Assembly: GCA_022822135.1 (NCBI GenBank)
Contig: JAJECH010000041.1
Span: 1 to 64,000, forward strand
Direction: 5' to 3'
DNA: 64,000 nucleotides
Source: Pseudomonadales bacterium
Lineage (GTDB): Bacteria; Pseudomonadota; Gammaproteobacteria; Pseudomonadales; Azotimanducaceae
Positions 9,363-17,804 of the stretch are shown piece by piece. Position numbers and translations under genes: made by a program. The notes beneath the pieces are model-generated. The model did no database searches, was not told the origin of the DNA, and saw only the letters and a program-made list of their open reading frames with translations. The number at the start of each line of letters is the position of its first letter. Position 1 is the stretch's first letter.

Positions 9363-9594
9363 CATGATTTATGGTAGGTTTGACGCTGCATCTAGCAGAC
9401 CTATATAGAAGCAGGAGTAACGGAAACCTTACAACGCTATAGTTGCGACGCGATCAGGACTCAGGCGATGGCGAAATCGATTCAGAATCTTCGCTTACAT
9501 TCCCAAGACAATAGGCGCACGTTTAGGTTAACCATTGGTGTTACTTCTTGATCAGAATTAGTCAATCCAGTCTTCTGGACGGCAATTTGCGGAT

Positions 9595-10563
9595 TTATGG
9601 GACAGACAGAGGATCGCCGGTGTCCGCATCCTTTACTCCATATACAAAAGGGGGATTCTCTGAGTCAAATATACACTCATCAAGTTGCTCCTGCGTAAAG
9701 TCCTTGGCACTGTCGTACTCATCTAAGTAATCTGGATCTTCCGGATCGTCGGTAACAGAATGGAATCCCTTCCAGAAATCATCCTCAAAACTCTCATACG
9801 GGCTCGAGAACAAAGTCCCCGATATATGTGCTCGTTTGAAGCTGGTCTCCTTGAGTCTTGCTCCTCTTAAACTGACAGACGATAGATCGGCATTTTCAAA
9901 CGATGCCCAAGAGAGATCTGCAAGAAAGAACTCAGCGCCCCGAAGGTGTGCGCCAGCAAAGTTCGCTCCCTCGAGTCTCGCCCGATTGAAGTCTAGCTTG
10001 AAATTGCGTTGACTCTCGATCGCTTGTTGCTCCGATGTTCGATTGACAATCAAAGTGACTATTTCGCGTACATCCTCTCGCAAATGTACCTGGTCACGAT
10101 TCCGTACCGGTTTCAGACTTTCGTCTTTGGTCGGATTGCGCACGAAACCGCAAAAAAGTTGAACGATAGGCAGGTGGAAGCGGTCTGGATGCTCTTTTGC
10201 CAAACTCCCCAGTGTATAGATACCTCCTAATCTGACGGAGAGTCTTTCGTGCCCTAACATCTCGGCAGATCGTTGGAATCGATCGTTCAAGAGCGCCTGG
10301 AGTGAGGTGTCAGATTGTTGTACGGATGCTTTTGCTTGGCGGTCTGCAGCGTAGCCACGCCATATAGCGAGTGGAAATGCTAAAAATGCAGCTAGTATGA
10401 GAGCAAGATTTCGTAGAGTTGCCCCGTTTGACTCGCTACCAGTAGGAGGTGTATAGCGCAACCACTCCCAAATCTCTACGCCGAAGCAAGCCACGACTAT
10501 AAGGCCTCCGAGCGTAAGGAGCGCGACACTCACCCACAGTACAGACCGACCGAGATTTCGCAC
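9595..10563 (-). CDS. Membrane-anchored pentapeptide-repeat protein
   Basis: The GTG start at 10563 is preceded by an AGAGGG-type site. The 322-residue product has two N-terminal membrane helices (about residues 8-30 and 48-68), a linker with coiled-coil character, and five or more pentapeptide repeats at about 190-255 of the form A(N/D)Lxx or AxFxx, such as ARLEGANFAG and ADLSWASFEN. Pentapeptide repeats form a right-handed quadrilateral beta-helix. The C-terminal 60 residues are acidic. Such anchored proteins are common in bacteria and mostly uncharacterised. The gene stands alone between small plus-strand genes and the parA remnant. Confidence 0.8.
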   Translation of the reverse strand: MRNLGRSVLWVSVALLTLGGLIVVACFGVEIWEWLRYTPPTGSESNGATLRNLALILAAFLAFPLAIWRGYAADRQAKASVQQSDTSLQALLNDRFQRSAEMLGHERLSVRLGGIYTLGSLAKEHPDRFHLPIVQLFCGFVRNPTKDESLKPVRNRDQVHLREDVREIVTLIVNRTSEQQAIESQRNFKLDFNRARLEGANFAGAHLRGAEFFLADLSWASFENADLSSVSLRGARLKETSFKRAHISGTLFSSPYESFEDDFWKGFHSVTDDPEDPDYLDEYDSAKDFTQEQLDECIFDSENPPFVYGVKDADTGDPLSVP

Positions 10564-10712
10564 GAGAAATGCCCTCTATGAAAGAGATGTTGACTTCGTT
10601 AGGAAGCCTTGAATTGTGCTACGAGCAGTAAAACGGCTGGTGATACAAACGGGTCTACGAATACGCGTCGCTCGACTCACATGATTAGAGTATGGACGAT
10701 CTGATGCTTCGT

Positions 10713-11213
10713 TCATTTAACGATCGAGGTTGTACTACGTAAGCTGTGGCGAGATTCAGCATACTTACGGATTGCATCAGCGATCGGCGCTAAATGAGCT
10801 GGTCCGCGAAATGCACCATGTTTCAGAGTCTTTTCTATCTTATCGTTATCCATCGAAGCAAGGAAAGAGAAGACTCGTGGGATGGCACTAGCACGCGATA
10901 CTGATTTAGGTAATTTAAGATCATATACACGCGAGAATTCTTTGATGTCTGCAATTGCCGGCAGAAATCGTTTCTCATCGTATAACTCCGCCGCACGCGT
11001 TAGTGTAGGGACTTTTTGTGGCGCTAGCTCCATTCGTTGAACGTATTTAGCTGCCGTCGGTTTGGGTTTGGTGCGCTTGCGGGACTTGACATTAACTTGA
11101 GGAGCACTAGTGTCTTTGGCAGAAGTGATTTCAATCAGACTAGCTCGGACTGCGCTGATTCCGTAATGAGTGACGAGATCACGTAACTCTTCGGTTACGT
11201 CAGGATCCGTCAT
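10713..11213 (-). CDS. Hypothetical basic protein downstream of a ParA remnant
   Basis: The product has 166 residues. It has a short N-terminal helix (TEELRDLVTHYG), a Lys/Arg-rich linker (VKSRKRTKPKPTAAK) and a helical C-terminal domain from about residue 70. AGGAG stands before the ATG, and the start overlaps the decayed ParA frame by 14 bases. ParA-type ATPases are often followed by a DNA-binding or adaptor partner, and the basic linker fits that. I do not recognise the family. If ParA is dead, this gene is an orphan. Confidence 0.5.
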   Translation of the reverse strand: MTDPDVTEELRDLVTHYGISAVRASLIEITSAKDTSAPQVNVKSRKRTKPKPTAAKYVQRMELAPQKVPTLTRAAELYDEKRFLPAIADIKEFSRVYDLKLPKSVSRASAIPRVFSFLASMDNDKIEKTLKHGAFRGPAHLAPIADAIRKYAESRHSLRSTTSIVK

Positions 11214-11463
11214 TGGTTCTCTCCTGATAGGTCAAGGCGATTAAAAAATCTTGCGCAAAGCGAGTGAATATGGATTCAGTTGGCGGACAGTCGATGAGCA
11301 CAAGATCTCGATCGCCGATCGATGATCTGCAGAAAACATGAGATGCTGTCGTTAGTCGCGTAATCCGGAGTGAAAATAAGGGTCGCCAAGATCTCATCAA
11401 AATGAAGATCACGTCGCTTGGCCCCTCGTAGGCGTAGTCAAGTCTCGGCGTGCGATCGAGCAT
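11200..11463 (-). pseudogene. Decayed ParA-family ATPase gene
   Basis: Near the 3' end one frame encodes DRDLVLIDCPPTESIFTRFA, the conserved strand and loop of ParA/Soj ATPases (usual form YDxVLIDCPPTESxLTxAA). Just upstream, a different frame (about 11325-11410) encodes FDEILATLIFTPDYATNDSI, also in ParA style, so at least one frameshift separates them. Downstream the frame drifts after DCPPTES. No Walker A motif (KGGVGKTT) was found upstream. The locus is a remnant of a partition-type ATPase, possibly from a plasmid or integrated element. Confidence 0.6.
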
Positions 11464-11568
11464 TAGAACCGAACGCTAAGGGAGAGTGCTGTTGCGAACG
11501 CGGATCAGCAAGCCCAGGAGCGTTCTTATTGACGTCTCTATCGTGCCAAGGAGAGATTTGTGGACATT

Positions 11569-11973
11569 CTAAATTTCGATTCTGTTGATATTAGAGGCGG
11601 CTTCGTCTAGTGTTAGTGGGTTTCCGACCGGAAGTGTTGGATCGATCGCGATTAAGTCTGCAAAACGACGCTTGGGAGATGCTACTTCGACGAAATGGGC
11701 AAGCTGAGCAACCGAGATCATAATCACAGGATCTTCAGAGCGACGGCGCACGAGCTGGCACTCACCATCGCGCACGCGGTCGAGAATTTGGCTAAAGTGG
11801 TCCTTTGCTTCGACGACACTCCACACTTCAGCAGTGTCAGTGGTGTTCTCACTCAGTAGACGACGAAGAGCAACAGCAAAAGTGGTGCCAAAACGAGCGT
11901 CGAGCTGATCCAAATCGACGTCTTTCATCTTGAATCTTCGCAGCAAAGTGAACGAAATCTTAACGTGTTTCAT
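11569..11973 (-). CDS. Phd/YefM-family antitoxin (orphan)
   Basis: The 134-residue protein contains the Phd/YefM pattern from about residue 50: VWSVVEAKDHFSQILDRV, a short charged turn, then DPVIMISVAQLAHFV. Phd/YefM antitoxins bind DNA through this N-terminal fold and neutralise a toxin through the C-terminal tail (here about residues 97-134). This one has an extra 45 N-terminal residues; an internal ATG at 11928 would shorten that part. No Doc, RelE or PIN toxin lies on either side, so it is an orphan or its toxin has been lost. It sits next to the decayed parA. Confidence 0.7.
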   Translation of the reverse strand: MKHVKISFTLLRRFKMKDVDLDQLDARFGTTFAVALRRLLSENTTDTAEVWSVVEAKDHFSQILDRVRDGECQLVRRRSEDPVIMISVAQLAHFVEVASPKRRFADLIAIDPTLPVGNPLTLDEAASNINRIEI

Positions 11974-12265
11974 GGCATATGCGTGAGCTCGAGGTACTTT
12001 GTCTCACTGACCGGTTGAGCTGAGACTCGCGAAGTCCGACTATCTCGGAATTCGATCACAGGGATCGCCAAGCTAAATGTCGGAATTAGCGTTAAATATC
12101 GATCCGGACAACAAGCCGGTATCCGCGGCTCCCGTTGCAATGCCAGCGCTTGTTTGAAGACGAACCGACACGACTCGGTCGTTTTGCATCAAGTATCGCC
12201 CTATGACATGCTTGTTATACTTTGGTTACGAATTGCATCGTATAGGTGAGGGGAGACGAACGGTG

Positions 12266-12445
12266 ATGTCGAACAGAGGTAAATCGTTACGTGGGCATGT
12301 AAAGTTCACTAAATACGACCATAGACCCTACGTTGAGGCTACCCACTTAGTCAAGAGTGAGAATTTCAAAAAGATAGTTAAGAAAGCTGCCGAAAAGAGA
12401 AGGCAAGCACTAGGAAGCACCGAAGACTTCCGCGACGATCAATGA
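12266..12445 (+). CDS. Small basic protein, member 1 of a local RPYV/SExF family
   Basis: The ATG at 12266 follows GAGGGGAG, which favours it over an upstream start at 12203. The 59-residue product reads ...HVKFTKYDHRPYVEATHLVKS followed by ENFKKIVKKAAEKRR. The same pattern (RPYV or RLYV, seven to ten residues, a Ser, then SF or NF and a basic helix) occurs in the proteins at 14536 and 15017. The three form a family of tiny proteins, perhaps antitoxins or DNA-binding accessory proteins. I do not recognise it. The next gene starts 16 bases downstream. Confidence 0.55.
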   Translation: MSNRGKSLRGHVKFTKYDHRPYVEATHLVKSENFKKIVKKAAEKRRQALGSTEDFRDDQ

Positions 12446-12461
12446 AATCGAATCATTCGCT

Positions 12462-13220
12462 GTGATTCAGAATGGGTCCGTTTTATTCTTCGTCGTCGTA
12501 ATAGGTTACATCCTCTTATCCCGATCAAATCAGTATCGTCACCGATTGCTGACGGGTTCTAGAAACGCTGTACTTTATGAATCAGCGTTCGTGGGCGGCG
12601 GGATTTTCTTGTTTGTGTTGTTTGTGATCGAAGGAATAAAGACACAGTTCTTTGGTTGCACAAGTTTTCAGTTTGAAGGTTTGGAAGAGGCTCGTTGCAG
12701 TCTCGATCGTATATATCCGCTTCCATTTTTAGATGTACTTGCCGCGACCATTGCTTTCGTATTGTTCGGCATTCGTGTTGGAAACATGGCATTTACTGAT
12801 CGTGAAATGGATGAGCAAATCGCGAGAAAATCAGGACTGATTGCAAATGTGGTTCTTGACGCACTTGCAGAGGACCATCTTGTGCAGATTACAACCACAC
12901 GCGGGAAGGTATATGTCGGTTGGGTCATCCTAGGACCTGGTATCTCAAGAGAGGGCAAAGTTGAAGATGTCGCTGTTGTACCGTTATATAGTGGACATAG
13001 AGATCCAACGACACAGAAAGTCACGCTTGACATTGATTATTCGCTCGCGCTCGACGAATATGACGAGATTTTCCAGAATGAGTCAAATGTAGTAGACACA
13101 CAATCGCCACACAGACCAGAGATGAGCGTCGTGATTCCGATGGGGGAAATCGCTCTAATTCGCCTTCACAATGACGAGATTGAACGGTACTTTTTCCCGA
13201 TGAATACTACCGTGAATTGA
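12462..13220 (+). CDS. Integral membrane protein with a cytoplasmic KVYVG domain
   Basis: The product has 252 residues from a GTG at 12462. Three membrane helices lie at about 5-20, 40-60 and 90-105. The C-terminal 140 residues are soluble and contain VQITTTRGKVYVGWV, then VVPLYSGHRDPTTQKVTL and a final strand EIALIRL. The KVYVGWV block with SGHRD about 30 residues later resembles a widespread family of uncharacterised proteins in which a small beta-barrel-like domain hangs from the membrane. It is probably co-transcribed with the tiny gene 16 bases upstream. Function unknown. Confidence 0.65.
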   Translation: MIQNGSVLFFVVVIGYILLSRSNQYRHRLLTGSRNAVLYESAFVGGGIFLFVLFVIEGIKTQFFGCTSFQFEGLEEARCSLDRIYPLPFLDVLAATIAFVLFGIRVGNMAFTDREMDEQIARKSGLIANVVLDALAEDHLVQITTTRGKVYVGWVILGPGISREGKVEDVAVVPLYSGHRDPTTQKVTLDIDYSLALDEYDEIFQNESNVVDTQSPHRPEMSVVIPMGEIALIRLHNDEIERYFFPMNTTVN

Positions 13221-13330
13221 GATACTTTGAGATCTCACTACACAAGATCGAAATAAGAATATCGTACTTCAATCCCGTATCGATTGTCTAGGTTGTATCG
13301 TGTAGGGTACGATCCTAAATCCATACTGCC

Positions 13331-13575
13331 ACCGGTGATAGCGCTTACGCCTTCGATATTCATGACATGGCAACGATGCAACAGACGGTTCAGTGTCGCA
13401 CCCACCATAACCTCGCCGCGGACTCCACCGCCGATTCCTCGAGATTCTTGTAGGTGGTCAGGATCGTCGAACCGCGCTCAAGCCGGATAATGACCAGTTA
13501 GAAGAAGAGACGACCGTTGTCTTCCGCCAGGGGTGAGTAGCGGATTTCGTTTACGGTCAACAACACCGAAGCCTA
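13331..13575 (-). pseudogene. Decayed istB (IS21-family helper ATPase), C-terminal part
   Basis: On the minus strand, broken frames encode pieces of IstB in the right order: LLTVNEIRYSPLAEDNGRLFF, then after an in-frame stop LVIIRLERGSTILTTYKNLEE, then after a frameshift GEVMVGATLNRLLHRCHVMNIEG. Intact IstB reads about DEIGYLPL...LFFxLVSRRYERGSTILTSNKxFEEWG...FGDxVxxAAxLDRLLHHxxxxNI. This is a clear remnant of the IS21 transposition ATPase. Neither istA nor the element's ends were found, so most of the insertion sequence is gone. Confidence 0.8.
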
Positions 13576-13825
13576 CCGTGCATGTTGCGATTACCTCTAT
13601 AGAAGTCAGCACGACAAGGATGACGCTTGAAGATGTAACAATTATTGACGTGCACATAAAGCCTATAGAAATACATAAAGTATTGAACTACGGGAATGCC
13701 AGAGGGGAGCCGCTGCACTACTTTGGCGGCCAGCTCGCTCTCCGCGTTGTCTCTTGCTCGGATGAGTTCAATAAATCGTCGGCTAATTGATAGTATTGTC
13801 TTCAAATTCACTTTCAGCACAGCAA

Positions 13826-14269
13826 ATGACAGGGAACACCAATTTCATGCCGACAGGAGGCCATGTCCGTAATGATTCCGCATGGGTTGAAGTGAGCAAT
13901 TCTCCAGGTAATGAATCATTTCTGCGACTTATTGACTTTTTAGATCTTAGTCACGATTGGGATAACGAGGGAAGTGATGCCCCTTCGCTTGATAGCGTAT
14001 TAATGGCGGCGCGTATATTGTTTGATCACGACGATCTTCGTTCTAGGTCACATGTATACCCTACTCACGATGGTGGAATTCTGATTGAATGGGACCACAT
14101 TGGCTGGGGATACTCACTTAGAGTTCTTAATGCAGGACACTTTGAGTTTTTTGGTGTTGAGTATGGCGGAAATCTCGAAAAGGACGCGGACCCGATTGCA
14201 TATGGCGACTATTTGGTGCTCGTGGGACATATAGAAGACTCACTCAAAGAGACGTGTCATCCTAGTTGA
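13826..14269 (+). CDS. Hypothetical protein with DWDNEGS...AP and GGIxIEWD motifs
   Basis: The 147-residue product (ATG at 13826; a TTG at 13787 would add 13 residues) contains LDLSHDWDNEGSDAPSLDSV near residue 45, then VYPTHDGGILIEWDHIGWGY and a run of beta strands. 'WD.EGA.aP' followed by 'P...GGi.leW' is a pattern I have seen in small uncharacterised proteins of accessory regions, but I cannot name a function. No membrane or signal sequence. It follows the istB remnant, so it may have arrived with a mobile element. Confidence 0.6.
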   Translation: MTGNTNFMPTGGHVRNDSAWVEVSNSPGNESFLRLIDFLDLSHDWDNEGSDAPSLDSVLMAARILFDHDDLRSRSHVYPTHDGGILIEWDHIGWGYSLRVLNAGHFEFFGVEYGGNLEKDADPIAYGDYLVLVGHIEDSLKETCHPS

Positions 14270-14535
14270 GACGTCAAACCCGCAGAACGTGTTAACCGCA
14301 CAATAACGGCAACCTGACTGGATTCTGGAGATATATCAAAAAGCGCCTGAACGATCTGAACTCTGTAACTCGGATCCCTAGCGAATTCCGAAGTGCGTCA
14401 TACCGTCCAGACCGACGGTGTTTCATACGACATGTTGTGTCTCATGTTGGTTCATTAGGCTAAAACTGTATTCACCTCTCAAGTATTTCGATATATACTC
14501 CCTCAAGGAATGCTTGTTTAATAGACCAGACACCT

Positions 14536-14718
14536 ATGACAAAAGAACACAATCGACCCGCAGGGAGTCGCGTTAAATGGACAAAAGGAGATGAACGACC
14601 ATACGTGACAGCTCACGACCTGTTCACAAGCGAATCGTTTCGAAGAGCGATGGAGAGTCCGATATCCGAGCGAAAACCTCCAACACGCCCTAACCATCCG
14701 AGAGATACGAACACATAA
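14536..14718 (+). CDS. Small basic protein, member 2 of the local RPYV/SExF family
   Basis: The 60-residue product reads ...SRVKWTKGDERPYVTAHDLF followed by TSESFRRAMESPISERK. It matches the protein at 12266 in spacing and key residues: VKxTKxDxRPYVxAxxL, then SExF and a basic helix. The C-terminal tail is Pro/Arg-rich and differs. AAGGA lies upstream but too far from the ATG to be decisive. Function unknown; the size and basic helix would suit a nucleic-acid or toxin-binding role. Confidence 0.5.
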   Translation: MTKEHNRPAGSRVKWTKGDERPYVTAHDLFTSESFRRAMESPISERKPPTRPNHPRDTNT

Positions 14719-15016
14719 CGGCTAACCCCCAACGGTCTAGCAATGGAAAAACAACCACGACGACATTTCAAATTACTACTTGGAAAAACGCCATCCCTAA
14801 CGTCAACTCGAACCTTTCGCGCGAACTGCGCCATCACATTGGACGATACCGCGACCATGTGTCGGTGCAGCAGATCGGCGCTGATCTCAAGTTTATCGCT
14901 TGCGTATTTACCATGAACTCCATTTGAACGGCGACGGAATCGTACGCTATGCCACCACGCTAACGGTACCGATTCATGGTTTGTGCGATGAACGATTGGA
15001 ATAACGAGTTGCACTA
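14719..15016. other. Intergenic region between two small family genes
   Basis: About 300 bases with no recognisable gene, repeat or hairpin. A long minus-strand frame crosses it but shows no family resemblance and overlaps the family gene at 14536. Confidence 0.3.
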
Positions 15017-15217
15017 ATGAAATTCCTTAGGACTTTGATTGAATATATCAAACGAGATGATTCAAAGACCACTGAAGACGGTGAGCCAGAGATCCATATT
15101 GATAGACGAGGTCGATTGTACGTTGACATCAACGAACTCTTCGAAAGTCCTAGTTTCCGGCGACAAATTGAGATCGCTGCAAGTATCGATATCGCAGGTA
15201 ATACCAAAAATTCATAG
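15017..15217 (+). CDS. Small protein, member 3 of the local RPYV/SExF family
   Basis: The 66-residue product has an N-terminal helix (FLRTLIEYIKRDD), then EIHIDRRGRLYVDINELF, then ESPSFRRQIEIAASI. The block RxRLYVxxxELFxSPSFRR lines up with RPYVTAHDLFTSESFRR of the protein at 14536, so it is a diverged relative. It is followed 71 bases downstream by the 105-residue acidic gene at 15289, perhaps in one transcript. Function unknown. Confidence 0.5.
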   Translation: MKFLRTLIEYIKRDDSKTTEDGEPEIHIDRRGRLYVDINELFESPSFRRQIEIAASIDIAGNTKNS

Positions 15218-15288
15218 GATTGAACGACATCAGGGATAGGTGTGTCGCCATTTTTAATTTGATATCTCTTTACACGCCGAAATAGAAC

Positions 15289-15606
15289 ATGAACCTTGTC
15301 GACATGGATCCAATCACACTGGCCGATTTCGTAGTGGACGACGAACATTTCGTGATCGACCCACCACTACGTTGTGAAGTCGAATACGATGAGGATTCCG
15401 GATGCTATGGACTGCGAGGGGACTTGGAATTGGATTTGTATGCATATTCAAAGTCTGAGCTAGCGGAAGTGCTTGAGGAAACACTCCAAGATTGGTGGCT
15501 CGTCTATGTTCTCTCGGGTGAAGATGATCTATCCGAAAGTGGAAAGGAAAAGCGAAGACGAATCATCGAAAGAATCAAACCGGAGTCGAAGAGCGACATA
15601 TCGTAA
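15289..15606 (+). CDS. Acidic 105-residue protein of unknown function (intact copy)
   Basis: The product begins MNLVDMDPITLADFVVDDEH. It continues with VEYDEDSGCYGLRGDLELDL, then YAYSKSELAEVLEETLQDWW, and ends in a charged helix. The middle (a strand, a Gly turn, then a helix of about 20 residues) recalls the HicB-like small fold, but no HicA partner is visible. A second, frameshifted copy lies at 16751-17049, so the family is real and duplicated here. Codons and length look intact. It may form a unit with the small gene at 15017. Confidence 0.6.
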   Translation: MNLVDMDPITLADFVVDDEHFVIDPPLRCEVEYDEDSGCYGLRGDLELDLYAYSKSELAEVLEETLQDWWLVYVLSGEDDLSESGKEKRRRIIERIKPESKSDIS

Positions 15607-15836
15607 ATTGCCTACGCCTCATCAGGGATCAGTAACACGGTATTTCGAGGGTAAATTCAGCCGCTGAATATTCGTTTCCGAGTTTTGCGAAACGAACTCT
15701 AGAATTTTGGTACGCGACCTCATGCTCAACGCTGACCGATGCGAAGAGACGCAATTCCCGCCTGTACAGATCATTCGCTCATTGAACAAAGTTTGTTCTA
15801 ACCCAAAGATCAGCAGGGAAGGGGACCTTCGTCGAT

Positions 15837-16478
15837 CGTGCGCTAAGTATGACTATCTCGTGCTTCCAGTCCGAGCTGACGTGACGACCGAATGAATGCT
15901 ACTCGCCTAAACGCTCTCCTACATAGCGGAATCCGCTCTAAATACCGTGTGGTAGTGGGCTCAACCGTCGAGGTAGTGCTGCCGCGCCTCCCTATCACGG
16001 CCGACACTGAATTCGTCCAACTTGATCTCGACACTTCCGCATCTGCCCCGTTCGAGGCTACCGTTCCAGACCAGGGCGAAGGTAACGCGCTTCCAGATCA
16101 TCTCCACGCTCATGCCCTCCGACCAGGTTCAGGCGTACTCCGCGTTACGGCAATTGACGTACTCACCCAAGAACCAATCCCGAATGTCGAACCTCTTGAG
16201 ATAGAAGTGACGGTCGTGGGTAATACATGACTAATCTCGGACTACCTACGACTACTTGATATACAAGCCGAGCTATCTAACGGGCGAGATCTGGTTCATC
16301 CAAGTTGGTGAAGTACATACCGAATCGTGGACGAAAGCGCGATACTTGGTGAGTCTATCTAGCCCTCCTTAAAGAGAACCGTCTGGTTACCGGCGACGAC
16401 GGACTGTAAAGAACATACGGACATGGCGCAGACGAAAATGAACACCGACGCGCCCACTTGAACATCGTTACGTTACCC
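15837..16478 (+). repeat. 0.64 kb direct repeat, copy 2
   Basis: Copy of 8295-8930. It begins in the last 15-20 codons of a C1 peptidase gene (AKYDYLVLPVRADVTTE, compared with AKYGYLTLTVRNDMTT), contains the whole 112-residue gene, and ends at the same GTTACCC boundary. Upstream of 15837 the peptidase gene is missing altogether, so this copy lost even more of it than copy 1. Confidence 0.9.
15892..16230 (+). CDS. 112-residue beta-rich protein, possible chagasin-like partner of a C1 peptidase (copy 2)
   Basis: Almost identical to the protein at 8345. From PRLPITADTEFVQLDLDT onward there are only a few differences (for example RPGSG for RPCSG, DVLTQ for DVFTQ), and the tail is two residues longer. 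The ATG overlaps the TGA of the peptidase tail (ATGA), so translational coupling was ancestral. The Gly of RPGSG fits a beta-turn better than the Cys of copy 1, so this copy may be closer to the ancestral form. Function as for copy 1, not proven. Confidence 0.65.
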   Translation: MNATRLNALLHSGIRSKYRVVVGSTVEVVLPRLPITADTEFVQLDLDTSASAPFEATVPDQGEGNALPDHLHAHALRPGSGVLRVTAIDVLTQEPIPNVEPLEIEVTVVGNT

Positions 16479-16750
16479 GCAACTCCGTACGAGAATGCCA
16501 AGTCTTTCTCTGGCGGTGACGTAAGTGCGTGAAGCAGTAGATCGCGGATTGACTCGGTGCGTCCGCCAACCAGGCGATCTCACCCGGATGATGCCGCTTA
16601 GGCTAATCAACCTCGAACTATTTTCACAATCTCGCTACGAAAGAAAGGAAACGAAATTAGATTCATCGAATAACCGCACTCACATTAAGATTCAAGGATC
16701 ACAGAAAGTAAGCGCGGCTATCAACGTATCAGAGGTTGAAGGAGTGAGCG
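16479..16750. other. Region between repeat copy 2 and the frameshifted gene
   Basis: About 270 bases. One open frame (16525-16758) ends in THIKIQGSQKVSAAINVSEVE, which weakly recalls the EIHIDRRGRLYVDINELFE block of the protein at 15017. As at 15017/15289, this piece stands before the 105-residue-type gene, so it may be an eroded fourth family member. The match is too weak to annotate as a gene. Confidence 0.25.
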
Positions 16751-17049
16751 TTGGTTGACACATCTCCTATTGAGATCGCTTACCTTCAAGTCGGAAATGA
16801 GCATCTGAAAGCGACTCCACCATTAGTAGTATTCCAGGTGAACTTTGATCATGATGCGTCTTGTTATATCCTAGAGGGTGACCTCGATATTTTTTGTATG
16901 CATTCTCCAGACGAGAACTGGAGTCTGTATTAACCGAGCATCTCCAATTCTTGTGGCTTGATTACGCACGTGAAGAAGACGATGCCAAACTTGCTCCTAG
17001 TGGCTTGAAATTAAAGTCAGACTTACTACATCGACTCAGCACTGAATAA
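16751..17049 (+). pseudogene. Frameshifted second copy of the acidic 105-residue gene
   Basis: The first frame (TTG at 16751, with AAGGAG upstream) encodes VDTSPIEIAYLQVGNEHLKA, then ASCYILEGDLDIF, matching the N-terminal half of the protein at 15289. It then runs into a stop at 16931. The continuation is in another frame: FLYAFSRRELESVLTEHLQF, then WLDYAREEDD, ending at 17047-17049. It matches YAYSKSELAEVLEETLQDWW and the rest of the relative. The break falls in a run of six Ts at 16890-16895; a seventh T would restore one frame. It is either a homopolymer deletion or a sequencing error. Confidence 0.8.
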
Positions 17050-17298
17050 GTGCAACTCATTTGTCTTGGCAGACCGGTTTAGATATCCAGAATCCGCCGG
17101 TGAGTGCAAGGCCAGCTACTCGGAGCGTGTAGTGAATTCCTCGCTCGTCGATCTTTCGACCCACCCACCGACCGACATAGACCTTCTCAGGTTAGAACGC
17201 GAAACAGTTGATTGATCAAATGATTCCTTGCGAACGGAGAAAACCCGTAGGCAGATGGTCAGCGTGGCGGCCGTACGAAATAGTGCAGCACGCAGCGA
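17050..17298. other. Intergenic region with a possible minus-strand gene remnant
   Basis: On the minus strand (about 17195-17060) an open stretch encodes PEKVYVGRWVGRKIDERGIH and continues to a stop. The KVYVG block recalls the cytoplasmic domain of the membrane protein at 12462. There is no start or membrane part, so at best it is a fragment. Confidence 0.25.
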
Positions 17299-17526
17299 TT
17301 AATCGTCCACACCGAAAAGTCGATTAAAAGCCTCTTTGGATCGCTCGAAACCTTCCTCGCTGAAAGCAACGGACTTAGCTTTGCCGACTGGATTCGAGAT
17401 CAACCCCTTCTCGTGGAGTCGTTCCATTGCGTCCCAATCGAATGACTTCCATGTCCTTGCACCATCATTGTGAGCGCCGAGGTAGAGGAGTGCGAGTACT
17501 GCTTCGTCGACCTTGTCTATATCCAT
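17299..17526 (-). CDS. DUF6429-family protein
   Basis: The 75-residue product matches a small family of uncharacterised proteins along its whole length. It begins with MDIDKVDEAVLALLYLGAHN, then WKSFDWDAMERLHEKGLIS, then GKAKSVAFSEEGFERSKEAF. The layout (two helices, a beta-hairpin, a last helix) looks like a small winged helix. Members are scattered in accessory regions of many proteobacteria. The gene is complete and stands downstream of the RES toxin gene on the same strand, separated by about 280 bases. The role is unknown. Confidence 0.8.
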   Translation of the reverse strand: MDIDKVDEAVLALLYLGAHNDGARTWKSFDWDAMERLHEKGLISNPVGKAKSVAFSEEGFERSKEAFNRLFGVDD

Positions 17527-17804
17527 GTCGTCTGATTGGCGTGGTTCGAAGTGGAAATCCTAAGCGTTAAGCCTGATAAGCGATAGAGTATCTGGTAGGG
17601 TGTCTTCGTCGAATGAGCGGATGTCCGCATCGCTTTTGGAGTTCGAATATTCTCATTCGGATTGAGGTCTGACAATGCATTCCGCATCGCTCGAACAAAA
17701 TCTCGATTTCCATTTTCTAACGAACTACCGCACGCGTTAGAACATTCGTCGACGTAACTCACTAATTGGTTACGCCGTTTTAACGAGCTATTGCGGGTCA
17801 ACCG

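Noticed and set aside
13557-13820. 87-codon minus-strand frame next to the istB remnant
   Set aside because: It continues beyond the IstB homology without any transposase pattern; not counted as istA.
17517-17801. 94-codon minus-strand frame directly after the RES toxin gene
   Set aside because: It starts with a TTG and has no ribosome site or family resemblance; most of it looks like random sequence. Kept out of the gene list.
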